A stretch of 22,173 nucleotides of DNA from a virus, in the IMG/VR virus record IMGVR_UViG_3300049491_000392, positions 1 through 22,173 of that record; one strand, given 5' to 3'. The position numbers and the translations under genes were made by a program. The stretch's first letter is position 1. The number at the start of each line of letters is the position of its first letter. A model generated the notes under the pieces. That model was given only the letters and a program-made list of their open reading frames with translations. It did no database searches and had not been told where the DNA came from. This document shows positions 15,561-22,173 of this stretch, in pieces.

Positions 15561-16076
15561 TCAGCGCCGCGTCATGCGGGCAAGCTTGCGGGGGTCCATC
15601 TCTCCGTCGTCGTTGTCTGACGGATCGAGGCCACCCCTGGGTGTGCCGGCCGGCGGTGCCGGGGGAGCAAGCAGCTTGGCAAGCTCCTTGGCGTCAGCCT
15701 CCAGCTCCTCGGGCGTCGAGCCCTGCAAGCGTGCGGCCAGCGACGCCGGCAGTGAGTGCTTGCCTGCGACATCCCTTACGAGAATGTCTCGCTCCAGCTT
15801 GGCGTTGGACTCTCGCAGCTCCTTGAGCGCAGCCTCGTGATCCTCGGGGCTCTTGGCCTCCGAAACGCGCTTCTCGGCTTCGCGGAGCTTGGTGCGGTAG
15901 TTGGCCGCCTCGGCACGAACGTCAGTCAGTGCCTTGCGCGCCCACTCGGGCAGCTCGTCCTCGGGCTTCTTGTCGCCCGGAGGGGCTGTCACCTTGTCCT
16001 TGTCTTCGGTGACCTGCGACTCCTGGTCGCCGTCCGTACCGGTGCTGGGCTTGCCGTTCTCATCGGGATCGGGCAT
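15561..16076 (-). CDS. Capsid scaffolding protein
   Basis: 171 residues, very acidic at the start and highly helical. The N-terminus (MPDPDENGKPSTGTDGDQES) is disordered. Residues about 45-95 are a coiled coil (EWARKALTDVRAEAANYRTK, REAEKRVSEAKSPEDHEAAL). A helical block follows (SLPASLAARLQGSTPEELEA), then a Pro-rich link and a basic end (MDPRKLARMTRR), the usual capsid-binding charge pattern. The ATG lies 4 bases after the minor capsid stop, with GGAGG overlapping that stop. Position directly before the major capsid gene is diagnostic. It would assemble the procapsid and then leave. No protease motif is seen. Confidence 0.92.
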   Translation of the reverse strand: MPDPDENGKPSTGTDGDQESQVTEDKDKVTAPPGDKKPEDELPEWARKALTDVRAEAANYRTKLREAEKRVSEAKSPEDHEAALKELRESNAKLERDILVRDVAGKHSLPASLAARLQGSTPEELEADAKELAKLLAPPAPPAGTPRGGLDPSDNDDGEMDPRKLARMTRR

Positions 16077-16080
16077 TGCG

Positions 16081-17184
16081 TCATGCCTCCTGGGCGGTAG
16101 TCGTGTTTCGCGCCACCTGGGCGCGCTTGGTTTCCTGGCGAATGAAGTAGCGCCAGGCAGAGACAGCCGCCTTGCCCGACAGGCCGCGAGTGACCTTTGG
16201 CCAAAGCTCGCTGTACTGCCGATTCAGGTCGAACTGGCTGCCCCCGTACTGGTCGTCCGAAAACACGGGGACGGCGACGCAGTGGCAGTTGTCGTGGAAG
16301 CGGTCACCGTCGTCATAGCCGCTCGCCCCACCCGCGAGGGTGGCGCTGCGCTCAGACTTGTAGACCGGCCCACGCGAAATGAGCATTGCGCACCAGCCGC
16401 AGGGCGTTCCAGTGAGCGACACTCGAACCCAGCCGATCGCACGCTTGTCACGCTCCGCCAGCGTCCAGATGGTGGACCTGCCACCGTCCATGCTGACGCG
16501 CGCCTGGGCGCTCGACTGGCGAGCACCGACGTCGTCGTGGATCTTCTGTCGTTCCTGATCGACCTTGCTCGCCGGGTCTTCCGGATTGAGCTGGTCGACC
16601 TTGCGCTTGAGGTTCTCGATGGCCAGCTGCTCGAGAGCAAGCTGGATCTCCTCCTCGGCAGCATCCTCGATGCGCTGCTGCTCAACCTCTAGCTGAGCCA
16701 GCTCCTCGAGCAAGATACGGTCGGCGTCGCCGTCGGAGAGCGGCCGGTAGGGCGCGCCCTTGCTGACGATCGACTCGACAAGGTTGTTGTCCTCGGTGTC
16801 CGGGGCGCTGGAAGGCAGGGGGGCGTCAGAGGTGGCGACATCTACGTCGTCCACCTGCGAGACGAAGTCCTGTCTCAGCTCGCCGAGAGTGACGCTGGAC
16901 TGAGCCGGCCGAGCCGGATCGACCACCGTCGCATCGGTGAGCAGGGCCCGAATCAGGCGGTAGTAGGAGAAGGCCAGGGCTCGCGCCGCCAGGCGCCTGC
17001 CCATTACCCTCTCAGTGGCCCTAGAGAGCCAACTGGAGGCTTGTAAGGCGGTCGCCGTAGCAGGGACACTCTGCCAGTCCGCCAGGGCCTCACGGACGGC
17101 CTGAGCGCCCACCTGGGCCATCGCCACCTGGAAGGCGCGAGTGGCGGCGTCCGCCTCGGCGATCCGCTGTGGGGTCGTCGCCAC
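16081..17184 (-). CDS. MuF-like minor capsid protein (VG15-type)
   Basis: 367 residues, GTG start with AGGAGG five bases upstream; that site overlaps the portal stop. Residues 5-85 are helical (AIRAFQVAMAQ-type). Residues about 150-220 form a long acidic coiled coil (LLEELAQLEVEQQRIEDAAE). The C-terminal part has a Cys/His cluster: PCGWCAMLISRGP (C262, C265) and HDNCHCVAVPVF (H297, C300, C302), which looks like a metal site and is a hallmark of this family of minor head proteins encoded after the portal. SEA-PHAGES annotations often call it a capsid maturation protease or MuF-like protein, but I see no clear protease triad. It probably enters the procapsid with the portal and may be ejected with DNA. 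There is no C-terminal toxin domain. Confidence 0.83.
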   Translation of the reverse strand: MATTPQRIAEADAATRAFQVAMAQVGAQAVREALADWQSVPATATALQASSWLSRATERVMGRRLAARALAFSYYRLIRALLTDATVVDPARPAQSSVTLGELRQDFVSQVDDVDVATSDAPLPSSAPDTEDNNLVESIVSKGAPYRPLSDGDADRILLEELAQLEVEQQRIEDAAEEEIQLALEQLAIENLKRKVDQLNPEDPASKVDQERQKIHDDVGARQSSAQARVSMDGGRSTIWTLAERDKRAIGWVRVSLTGTPCGWCAMLISRGPVYKSERSATLAGGASGYDDGDRFHDNCHCVAVPVFSDDQYGGSQFDLNRQYSELWPKVTRGLSGKAAVSAWRYFIRQETKRAQVARNTTTAQEA

Positions 17185-17193
17185 TCACACCTC

Positions 17194-18606
17194 CTAAGTG
17201 ATGGTGCGCGTGATGGTTGATCCAGACCTGGAGTCGCGGATCGGCGGAGCGGAACGACTGAGGGCGTCCGCCAGGGTGGCGACAGGGTCCTCGTCCGCGA
17301 GGCGCTCCCAGTCTTCGATCTCCGTCTGCGTGACGCCGGGCACCCGCGGCCACAGGCCACGTGCCGGAATCTCGAGCGACTCACGCAGCTTGCCGAGAGC
17401 GTCGGCCGTCTGCGCAATGGAGCGCTGCTCCATGTCGCGCCAGATGACCTCGCCCTGATAGTCGTCAGCTGAGGACTCGCCGTCCAGCTCGCCGGCAATC
17501 CGGAAGACTCGCTCCCAGCTCTCGCCGAAGCCCACTCGGAACTCCTGTCCCTTGCGTGCATTGGCCGTCTCGGCGGCGTCGAGCGCCTCGGCCGAGAGGT
17601 TCGCGATCTGGCCGAGAAGGTAGTGAGGGGGGGTCTGTGACACGGCCGCCAGGTGGCGAATACTCATGTCGATCGAGGCGATGAAGCCCTCGAGCGGGCT
17701 CTCGTCCAGAGTGCCGAACTTGACGTTCTCGTCCTCGGCGAACAGGAACCGCGCGGCGTTGTGGTTGATCGGGACGGGCTTAGGGTTGCCGAACTCGTCC
17801 AGCACCAGCTCGCCGGTGTCATGGTCGCGCTGGAGGGGCGGAGCCATGCCGCTGACGTAGCGCACCTTCATGCTTGTGTAGGTCTGCGCAACCAGCAGGT
17901 CGAAGACCGTCTGGTTGATGCGGTCCTGGAGCCGCTTCATGGGCTCGATCACGCCAACGGTGCGACCTTCGAGGTCGACCGAGGCGGCGAAGCGAGTGAC
18001 CGGGCAGGTGCTGTTCCCGTGCGCAACTGCATTGGTCATGCGCACGTTGGCGTCGGAGTGCACGCCGTCGAGCGTCAGGTCGTAGCGCTTCGTCGCGTCC
18101 CACAGGATGGCCGTGCCCAGCTCGTCATCGGTGGGGAAGGTGACGATGGTCAGGGCCGCGAGGGGCTCGATGTCGTTCGCCGGGTCCTGGAACACGGCTG
18201 CGGTGAGCAGGGCGCTCAGGCCGCGAGTGCGGACACCCTCGACGCGCTTCTCGGTGACAGTGAAGCTGTGGCCGAACTTGAGCGCTCCACGGTGGACGGC
18301 GAGCTGGCGAGCATCCATGCCAGAGCGCTGCCAGTGCCGCCACTGGGGCGACTCATTCTTGGTGGCTCCAGGCTTCGGTCGGAAGCCGTCGATGTAGAGC
18401 GTCTGTGCCGGCGTATCGACCAGCAGGGGCATCCAGTTGGAGACCGCGCGACTGGCGAGCAGCTTGTACTCCGTGTCGGCATTGTCGGGCACGTACGGCC
18501 CGACCTGCTTACCGCGGTGGTACTCGTCGATGCCAAGCAGCCGGGGACGGTCTTTGTGCAGAATGCCGAGCAACTGGCGCGCAAGGGCCGTTGGGCTTGG
18601 GGTCAC
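17194..18606 (-). CDS. Portal protein (SPP1 gp6-like)
   Basis: 470 residues, GTG start with AGGGAG five bases upstream, 20 bases after the terminase stop. The N-terminal part (YHRGKQVGPYVPDNADTEYK, LLASRAVSNWMPLLVDTPAQ, TLYIDGFRPKPG) is the standard opening of actinophage portals in the Phage_prot_Gp6 group. The wing region follows (GALKFGHSFTVTEKRVEGVR; ALTIVTFPTDDELGTAILWD). The clip and stem helices include RLQDRINQTVFDLLVAQTYT and AAVSQTPPHYLLGQIANLSA, with the loop QTPPHYLL typical of the family. The C-terminal crown has ETEIEDWERLADEDPVATLA-like helices. Twelve copies would form the DNA channel at one capsid vertex and dock the terminase. Confidence 0.93.
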   Translation of the reverse strand: MTPSPTALARQLLGILHKDRPRLLGIDEYHRGKQVGPYVPDNADTEYKLLASRAVSNWMPLLVDTPAQTLYIDGFRPKPGATKNESPQWRHWQRSGMDARQLAVHRGALKFGHSFTVTEKRVEGVRTRGLSALLTAAVFQDPANDIEPLAALTIVTFPTDDELGTAILWDATKRYDLTLDGVHSDANVRMTNAVAHGNSTCPVTRFAASVDLEGRTVGVIEPMKRLQDRINQTVFDLLVAQTYTSMKVRYVSGMAPPLQRDHDTGELVLDEFGNPKPVPINHNAARFLFAEDENVKFGTLDESPLEGFIASIDMSIRHLAAVSQTPPHYLLGQIANLSAEALDAAETANARKGQEFRVGFGESWERVFRIAGELDGESSADDYQGEVIWRDMEQRSIAQTADALGKLRESLEIPARGLWPRVPGVTQTEIEDWERLADEDPVATLADALSRSAPPIRDSRSGSTITRTIT

Positions 18607-18626
18607 ACTTACACTCCCTTTCGGGG

Positions 18627-20273
18627 TTACGTGAAGTAGCCGCGACCGGTGCGCTGCTTGCGCTCAGGGACACGGGTGCGGACGTCGTGCAGCGCCTGAT
18701 GCGCGAGCATGAGGGCGGCGTAGAGGTCGACCTTGCGAGGCGACTCGCGGGACTCCTTGCCGAAGCTGACGCCGTAGTTGTTTACACGGCGCCGGGCGTT
18801 GAGGATGTGCCGGCGGAGTCGACGGTCGCCGTTGTTGCGGACCTTGCCGTCGAGGATGGACTGGAGCAGTCGCTCGTGGGCCAGCGTGCTGCGCTGGAGC
18901 GAAGACCGCATATCCCAAGCGATGGCGTGGGAGACGCTGGCCTTGGCGTCCAACTGTCCGCGGTACTGCTCCGCCCAGTCATCGATGTAGCTCTCCCAGA
19001 GAGCAACGTCGGCGTAGAAGGCGCGCACGTTGTAGAGCCGGAACGCCTCGTGTACCGCTCCGTCGACCTTGGCCTTGTTGACCTGCCATCCGACGCCGGC
19101 CGGCCCCTCGGGGCAAGCCTCATGGAGCAGCACGAACGCCGTCTGGTCGGAGACCCGAATGGCCACCAGGCCGGTGTCGTCGTCCGTCTTGCCGCCGTCG
19201 AAGCCCATGACGATCTCATCGCCGGGCTTGAGGTCGGTTTCGTCGGTGTTGTCGTCCCAGTTGGCCGTGGTGTAGAGAGCGTCCTCGTCGGCGACGATCT
19301 GATTGAGCCACATCCGCCGGCTGCGCGAGGCGGGGATGGTGACGTCCAGGACCGACATCACGATGGCGTCGACATTCAGCCACACTGCATCGCCCCGGAT
19401 CTTCGGGACGACGATGTGCAAGCCCTCGGGCGTGAGCGGCGTGGACGGATGGGCCTCGATGGAGTCGTACAGCATGCCGACATCGGCAGCTCGACCCTCG
19501 AGCACCTTCTCGTACGCTTCGCGCATGCGCTCGGCGACACTGTCTTCGCCGGGGAGGTAGGCGTTAGTGATGGCCAGGTAGCGCGAGTCCATCTTGGTGA
19601 CGTTGCCGTCGATGGTCTCATGCATCTTGTGGCCCTGATTGCCGAGCACCCAGTGATGGGTCTCGTTCAGTAGGGTGAACGTGGTCCGCTTGCCCTCGAT
19701 GGCGCGGTAGGAGCTAGTCACGGCCTCGAGCCGGACGCGGCCACCACGGGCGCGGATCAGTTCTGCGCCCTGGGCGATGTCGTAGGCGGCCTCGAACTCG
19801 CGGGAGATCAGAGCCGGCATCAGCGCCATGGTGTTGCGCGTCTGATCTTGGGAGACGGCGGCGACCTGAACCCAGGCGGAGGGATGGGCGCCGCCAATCG
19901 GGGTGCCGTTCTCATCGAAGTGTGAGAAGCGACTTGGCCCAACCAGCTCAACGAGGCACATGACTGCGCCCATCGGGTCCTTGCCCCACCCCTTTAGCCG
20001 CTGGAGGACGCCCTTGCGGTAGACGAAGCGACCCTGCCCGTCGACTGCGTACCACCAGAGGAGGAAGCGCAGCTGCTCCATGGTGAAGCGCCAGGGTTTC
20101 GGATTGTCGTCGGTACTGTCCTCGGCCCGGAGCCACTCGGAGCACCAGCCGGCTATCTGCCAGCCGAGCGTCCGCTCAGGCAGGTCCCAAGAGTCGTTTA
20201 CACGCCTCCAGGTAGGTCCGAAGAACGTAATGGGGAGGGCGTCGATCTCCGCCGGGGGAAGTGCGTCGATGAT
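18627..20273 (-). CDS. terL: Terminase large subunit; real start lies upstream of the first ATG
   Basis: The ATPase and nuclease that drives DNA into the capsid. Numbered from the in-frame ATG at 20081: Walker A-like LKGWGKDPMGA (30-40), Walker B TLLNE (136-140) and RNase H-fold acidic residues D295 (GFDGGKTD), D358 (FYADVALWE) and D452 (SPRKVDLYAALML). The frame stays open upstream to a TGA at 20279-20277. I translated this stretch as IDALPPAEIDALPITFFGPT, then WRRVNDSWDLPERTLGWQIA, then a Trp-rich run to PWRFT. This is the usual N-terminal region of actinophage terminases, so it is coding. It contains no ATG, GTG or TTG. GAGGGG at 20285-20280 lies six bases before an ATC at 20273, which I use as the provisional start (548 residues). 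Frameshift or base error are the alternatives. Confidence 0.9.
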   Translation of the reverse strand: MIDALPPAEIDALPITFFGPTWRRVNDSWDLPERTLGWQIAGWCSEWLRAEDSTDDNPKPWRFTMEQLRFLLWWYAVDGQGRFVYRKGVLQRLKGWGKDPMGAVMCLVELVGPSRFSHFDENGTPIGGAHPSAWVQVAAVSQDQTRNTMALMPALISREFEAAYDIAQGAELIRARGGRVRLEAVTSSYRAIEGKRTTFTLLNETHHWVLGNQGHKMHETIDGNVTKMDSRYLAITNAYLPGEDSVAERMREAYEKVLEGRAADVGMLYDSIEAHPSTPLTPEGLHIVVPKIRGDAVWLNVDAIVMSVLDVTIPASRSRRMWLNQIVADEDALYTTANWDDNTDETDLKPGDEIVMGFDGGKTDDDTGLVAIRVSDQTAFVLLHEACPEGPAGVGWQVNKAKVDGAVHEAFRLYNVRAFYADVALWESYIDDWAEQYRGQLDAKASVSHAIAWDMRSSLQRSTLAHERLLQSILDGKVRNNGDRRLRRHILNARRRVNNYGVSFGKESRESPRKVDLYAALMLAHQALHDVRTRVPERKQRTGRGYFT

Positions 20274-20285
20274 GCATCACCCCTC
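20268..20285 (-). promoter_or_regulatory. Ribosome binding site and unusual start region of the large terminase gene
   Basis: The minus strand carries GAGGGG (20285-20280), then TGATGC, then two ATC codons at 20273 and 20270. The ATG at 20277 is only two bases from the Shine-Dalgarno and is out of frame with the terminase: its own frame gives a 33-residue Arg/Pro-rich peptide before a stop. Spacing to the first ATC is six bases, which is near optimal. The site lies 10 bases after the small terminase stop. Confidence 0.5.
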
Positions 20286-20295
20286 GGTTGATCGA

Positions 20296-20724
20296 TCAGG
20301 CCAACAGCTCCTTGCGGTAGGACTCGATGGCGGTTACCGAGGCCGACTTGGCCCCAGTCACTGGCTCGTCCAGCTCGATCCGCACCCGGCGCCGCTGGCC
20401 CTCAGTGAGGAGCAGGTCGCCCAGGCCGGCCATGACCGTCTGCAGTAGCTGTGCGGACCGTCGGGCCTGCAACTTGTAGTTCGACAGGTCGTCGCACAGG
20501 GAGAACAGGATGGCGATGTCGCTCTGCTGGTAGAAGTCCGCCTGCCCCGACTCTTGGGCCGAGCGCCACACGAAGTCGGCGATGGGGTGCCAGGCGGGGT
20601 CGCCCTCGGGCCAGCTGACTGGCCGGGCAGTGCCCCTGGTGACAGGCACCTGCTCCTTGCCCTTCCGGGCTCGGGGGCGGGCGAGTGCGGACTCGCGCTG
20701 GGGGATGGGTCCTCGAGCGCCCAT
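20296..20724 (-). CDS. terS: Terminase small subunit
   Basis: 142 residues. The ATG at 20724 has AGGAGG five bases upstream. The frame is open to 21003, but that part is a shadow of the peptidase gene. The start MGARGPIPQRESALARPRAR is the familiar basic N-terminus of actinophage small terminases. WPEGDPAWHPIADFVWRSAQ, DFYQQSDIAILFSLCDDLSN and helical QARRSAQLLQTVMAGLGDLL make up the DNA-binding and oligomerisation helices. The C-terminal end (VRIELDEPVTGAKSASVTAI) is typical of the part that contacts the large subunit. Rings of this protein recognise the packaging site. It begins 14 bases after the NlpC/P60 gene stop. Confidence 0.9.
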   Translation of the reverse strand: MGARGPIPQRESALARPRARKGKEQVPVTRGTARPVSWPEGDPAWHPIADFVWRSAQESGQADFYQQSDIAILFSLCDDLSNYKLQARRSAQLLQTVMAGLGDLLLTEGQRRRVRIELDEPVTGAKSASVTAIESYRKELLA

Positions 20725-20738
20725 GGCGACCTCCTGGG

Positions 20739-21470
20739 TCAGAGCTTGGGGTGACGCCCGTACCTGACGGGCTCGGTGTGCCAGATGGCGTCCTCGCCGA
20801 TGCGAGTGCCGCGCTTCTTGGCGTTGAACATGTAGCCGGGGCGGCTGTAGATGCCCACGTGGTGGGGTTGGCCGGCGCCGATGAAGACCAGGTCGCCGGG
20901 GGCCGGGCTGCGCACCTGGTTGCAGTAGTCGAACTGGTCCCAGCTGACCCGCGGCAGGCTCAGGCCGAGCTTGCCGTAGACGTACTGGGTGTAGCCCGAG
21001 CAATCCATGCCGGAGAGGCTCTCGCCGCCCCAGACGTACGGGATGCCGAACAGGCTTCGGGCGACGACCAAGAGCCGCTGACGGGTAGTGCCGCCCTTGG
21101 GGGCGGGCTGGGCCGCTCGAGGCGAGCTGGTGGCGCGAGGTTTGGGTGTTGAGGTCTTGGCCGGCGAGGGAGCCGCCAATGGCTTATCGGAGGCCGCCTG
21201 GGCCTCGGCGCGGTCGTCGGTCAGTGAAACGCGCACGGTATCGCGCGAAGCACGCACGGCTTCCTGACGGTCAATCAACAGGCCGGCAGAGAGGTCGTCG
21301 GCGGAAGCATCGCCAGGGACAGACCTGGTAACGATGGCCGCAACGCCACTGAGGGCGGCGGCGGAGAAGATGGTGCTGAACAGCCTGCGTCGACTGACTG
21401 GCGGGTCTTCGGCGCGATGCTTCGGCTGGCGGCGGGGAATGATCTGGGTCTCGTCGTCATCTCGAATCAC
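20739..21470 (-). CDS. Exported NlpC/P60 peptidoglycan peptidase with Tat-like signal
   Basis: 243 residues from a GTG at 21470 with AAAGG eight bases upstream; the frame upstream to 21551 is low complexity and has a poorer context. Residues 26-57 look like a Tat signal peptide: SRRRLF, a hydrophobic core (STIFSAAALSGVAAIVT) and a DASA cleavage site. A charged helical part and a Pro/Ala/Ser/Thr linker (100-127) lead to the NlpC/P60 domain at about 128-235. Catalytic Cys157 lies in SGMDCSGYTQYVY and His204 in PHHVGIYS; the third polar position appears to be Asn216 (MFNAKK), which the family tolerates. GIPYVWGGESL and SPAPGDLVFI are diagnostic. Such enzymes cut the peptide stem between D-Glu and the next residue. 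It could be a second lysin, a wall remodeller or a captured host gene. Confidence 0.85.
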   Translation of the reverse strand: MIRDDDETQIIPRRQPKHRAEDPPVSRRRLFSTIFSAAALSGVAAIVTRSVPGDASADDLSAGLLIDRQEAVRASRDTVRVSLTDDRAEAQAASDKPLAAPSPAKTSTPKPRATSSPRAAQPAPKGGTTRQRLLVVARSLFGIPYVWGGESLSGMDCSGYTQYVYGKLGLSLPRVSWDQFDYCNQVRSPAPGDLVFIGAGQPHHVGIYSRPGYMFNAKKRGTRIGEDAIWHTEPVRYGRHPKL

Positions 21471-21589
21471 GCAACGTACCTTTCGTAGAACGATGGGGCA
21501 CCCCGGGGGCGAAGGGAGAGGAGGAGAACCTCCGCCCGCACCGGGGGCCATTGGCGGGAGGACTGGAGCGCAGCCCTTAATTCCCGCCC

Positions 21590-21913
21590 TCAGCGCTCAA
21601 TGAGACCGGGGTGGGTCTCAGAGCGCCGAAACTTGGCGTTGTTACGCCGTCGTTGCGCCAGGAGCGCAGCGTTTCCCTCACGGGAGGATTTCTGCCGGTG
21701 ATGAAACCCACAGAGCGATGTAAGGTTGGACTCCTTATGGTCATCGCCGGCAGTGACGTGGTCTACATCCGTGGCTGGATCAGGGCATCGTTCTCTGGTT
21801 TCAGGGTGGGAGAACGTGCAGCGGTATCCATCGCGGCGCAGGATGCGGGACCGAATTGCATCCCAGTTCGGTGGTAGGCGAGAGCGCCTGTTCGAGCCCG
21901 ACCAGTTAGGCAT
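21590..21913 (-). CDS. HNH endonuclease
   Basis: 107 residues, ATG at 21913 with a modest GGTGAG site. The core is NWDAIRSRILRRDGYRCTFS, then DVDHVTAGDDHKESNLTSLC and GFHHRQKSSREG. It shows the beta-beta-alpha metal motif with D51-H52, N63 and H72, and structural cysteines at 32, 43 and 68. The ends are basic. Small HNH proteins beside the terminase genes are widespread in HK97-like phages, where some are needed with the terminase to cut at cos. Here only the NlpC/P60 gene separates it from the small terminase, so a packaging role is more likely than a homing one. A 119-base gap follows, with short GC-rich inverted repeats but no clear terminator. Confidence 0.92.
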   Translation of the reverse strand: MPNWSGSNRRSRLPPNWDAIRSRILRRDGYRCTFSHPETRERCPDPATDVDHVTAGDDHKESNLTSLCGFHHRQKSSREGNAALLAQRRRNNAKFRRSETHPGLIER

Positions 21914-21996
21914 GGGCTCACCACCGCTGGAACAAGGTGGCCCCGACGACGTGTGCGGTGCTTCCGCGTGCCGACCCGGGGCGGTCTATTGGCCTG

Positions 21997-22027
21997 CTAA
22001 GGCTTAGGGCTTAGTACTAAGCCTTAG
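21997..22027. repeat. Large inverted repeat with nested 16-bp perfect palindrome
   Basis: Arms CTAAGGCTTAG (21997-22007) and CTAAGCCTTAG (22017-22027) are exact reverse complements separated by 9 bases. An overlapping perfect palindrome, GGCTTAGTACTAAGCC, lies at 22008-22023. Only one of the two foldings can form at a time. The centre AGTACT is the same as in the 29-bp array next to it. It lies 84 bases upstream of the HNH start, so it may be an operator, a cos-like or terminase-binding element, or a terminator for rightward transcription. Confidence 0.75.
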
Positions 22028-22053
22028 GGCGATATGTTAGTGCAGAATGAATC

Positions 22054-22158
22054 TATCCTCTATCTAAGTACTATAGAGACTTTATCCTCTATCTAAGTAC
22101 TATAGAGACTTTATCCTCTATCTAAGTACTATAGAGACTTTATCCTCTATCTAAGTAC
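22054..22158. repeat. Array of 29-bp direct repeats (3.6 copies), AT-rich
   Basis: Units begin at 22054, 22083, 22112 and 22141. The first three are identical over 29 bases and the fourth matches for 18 bases before diverging. There are no spacers. Each unit holds arms CTCTAT and ATAGAG around CTAAGTACT, so it is partly two-fold symmetric and resembles an operator or iteron. The unit is 31% GC in a GC-rich window. The array continues close to the window end, so flanking sequence is unknown. Confidence 0.9.
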
Positions 22159-22173
22159 GTAGTAACCTTAGAT

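Noticed and set aside
12053-18614. Similar GTGYAAGTGTGACC words at 12050-12063 and 18601-18614
   Set aside because: The second is the portal start context. The match is short and the first lies in a gap without a gene, so a shared function cannot be argued.
14371-19673. Plus-strand open frames over capsid, portal and terminase genes (14371-15525, 17653-18639, 18405-19673)
   Set aside because: Same reason: antisense shadows of well-recognised genes, with no supporting ribosome sites or families.
4371-20203. The word GTTTACAC (either strand) at 4371, 9833, 18780 and 20196
   Set aside because: All four fall inside coding sequence, mostly over Val-Asn codons, at unrelated positions; no consistent placement suggests a site.
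21553-21588. GGCGGGA/TCCCGCC inverted repeat after the HNH gene as a terminator
   Set aside because: Seven-base stem with a 22-base loop and no T-run on the minus strand; too weak to call.
22054-22158. 29-bp repeats as a CRISPR array
   Set aside because: Units abut directly with no spacers, and no cas genes are present.

Overview
The window is a block of phage structural genes, all on the minus strand and read from about 21,900 down to 1. The order runs from DNA packaging through capsid, neck, tail tube, tape measure and tail tip to lysis and tail-fibre genes. This is the late module of a long-tailed siphovirus. High GC (estimated by eye), many GTG starts (9 of about 20 genes), strong GGAGG ribosome binding sites and the protein families present (ReqiPepy6 Gp37-like tail protein, DUF5403-like neck protein, P22-like coat protein, PGRP amidase) point to an actinobacteriophage or its prophage. 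Streptomyces is the most likely host group, but that is inference. No integrase, repressor, tRNA or host gene is visible, so virus and prophage cannot be told apart.

Layout in transcription order: an AT-rich control-like region at 21,914-22,173 with a 29-bp tandem array and a large palindrome; HNH endonuclease; exported NlpC/P60 peptidase with a Tat-like signal; small and large terminase; portal; MuF-like minor capsid protein; scaffold; major capsid protein; four overlapping neck/connector genes; major tail protein; tail assembly chaperones G and G-T made by a -1 frameshift; tape measure; distal tail protein; Gp37-like tail hub protein; a fibre with an S74 self-cleaving chaperone; a small coiled-coil membrane protein (holin or XhlA-like); a PGRP amidase; a large minor tail/fibre protein; and the first codons of another gene at the window edge.

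The genes are tightly packed, with several 1-8 base overlaps and overlapping stop/start codons, as expected of one long polycistronic transcript. The few real gaps hold strong hairpins: one on each side of the major capsid gene and one after the major tail gene. These are the two products needed in hundreds of copies, so transcript processing or attenuation probably sets gene dosage there.

The most unusual points are: the large terminase, whose coding clearly extends about 190 bases upstream of its first ATG but has no ATG, GTG or TTG start there (an AUC lies at ideal Shine-Dalgarno spacing); the 29-bp array and palindrome sharing an AGTACT core next to the packaging genes; and the phage-borne Tat-type NlpC/P60 enzyme. 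I saw no CRISPR array, defence system or wholly unfamiliar gene cluster.
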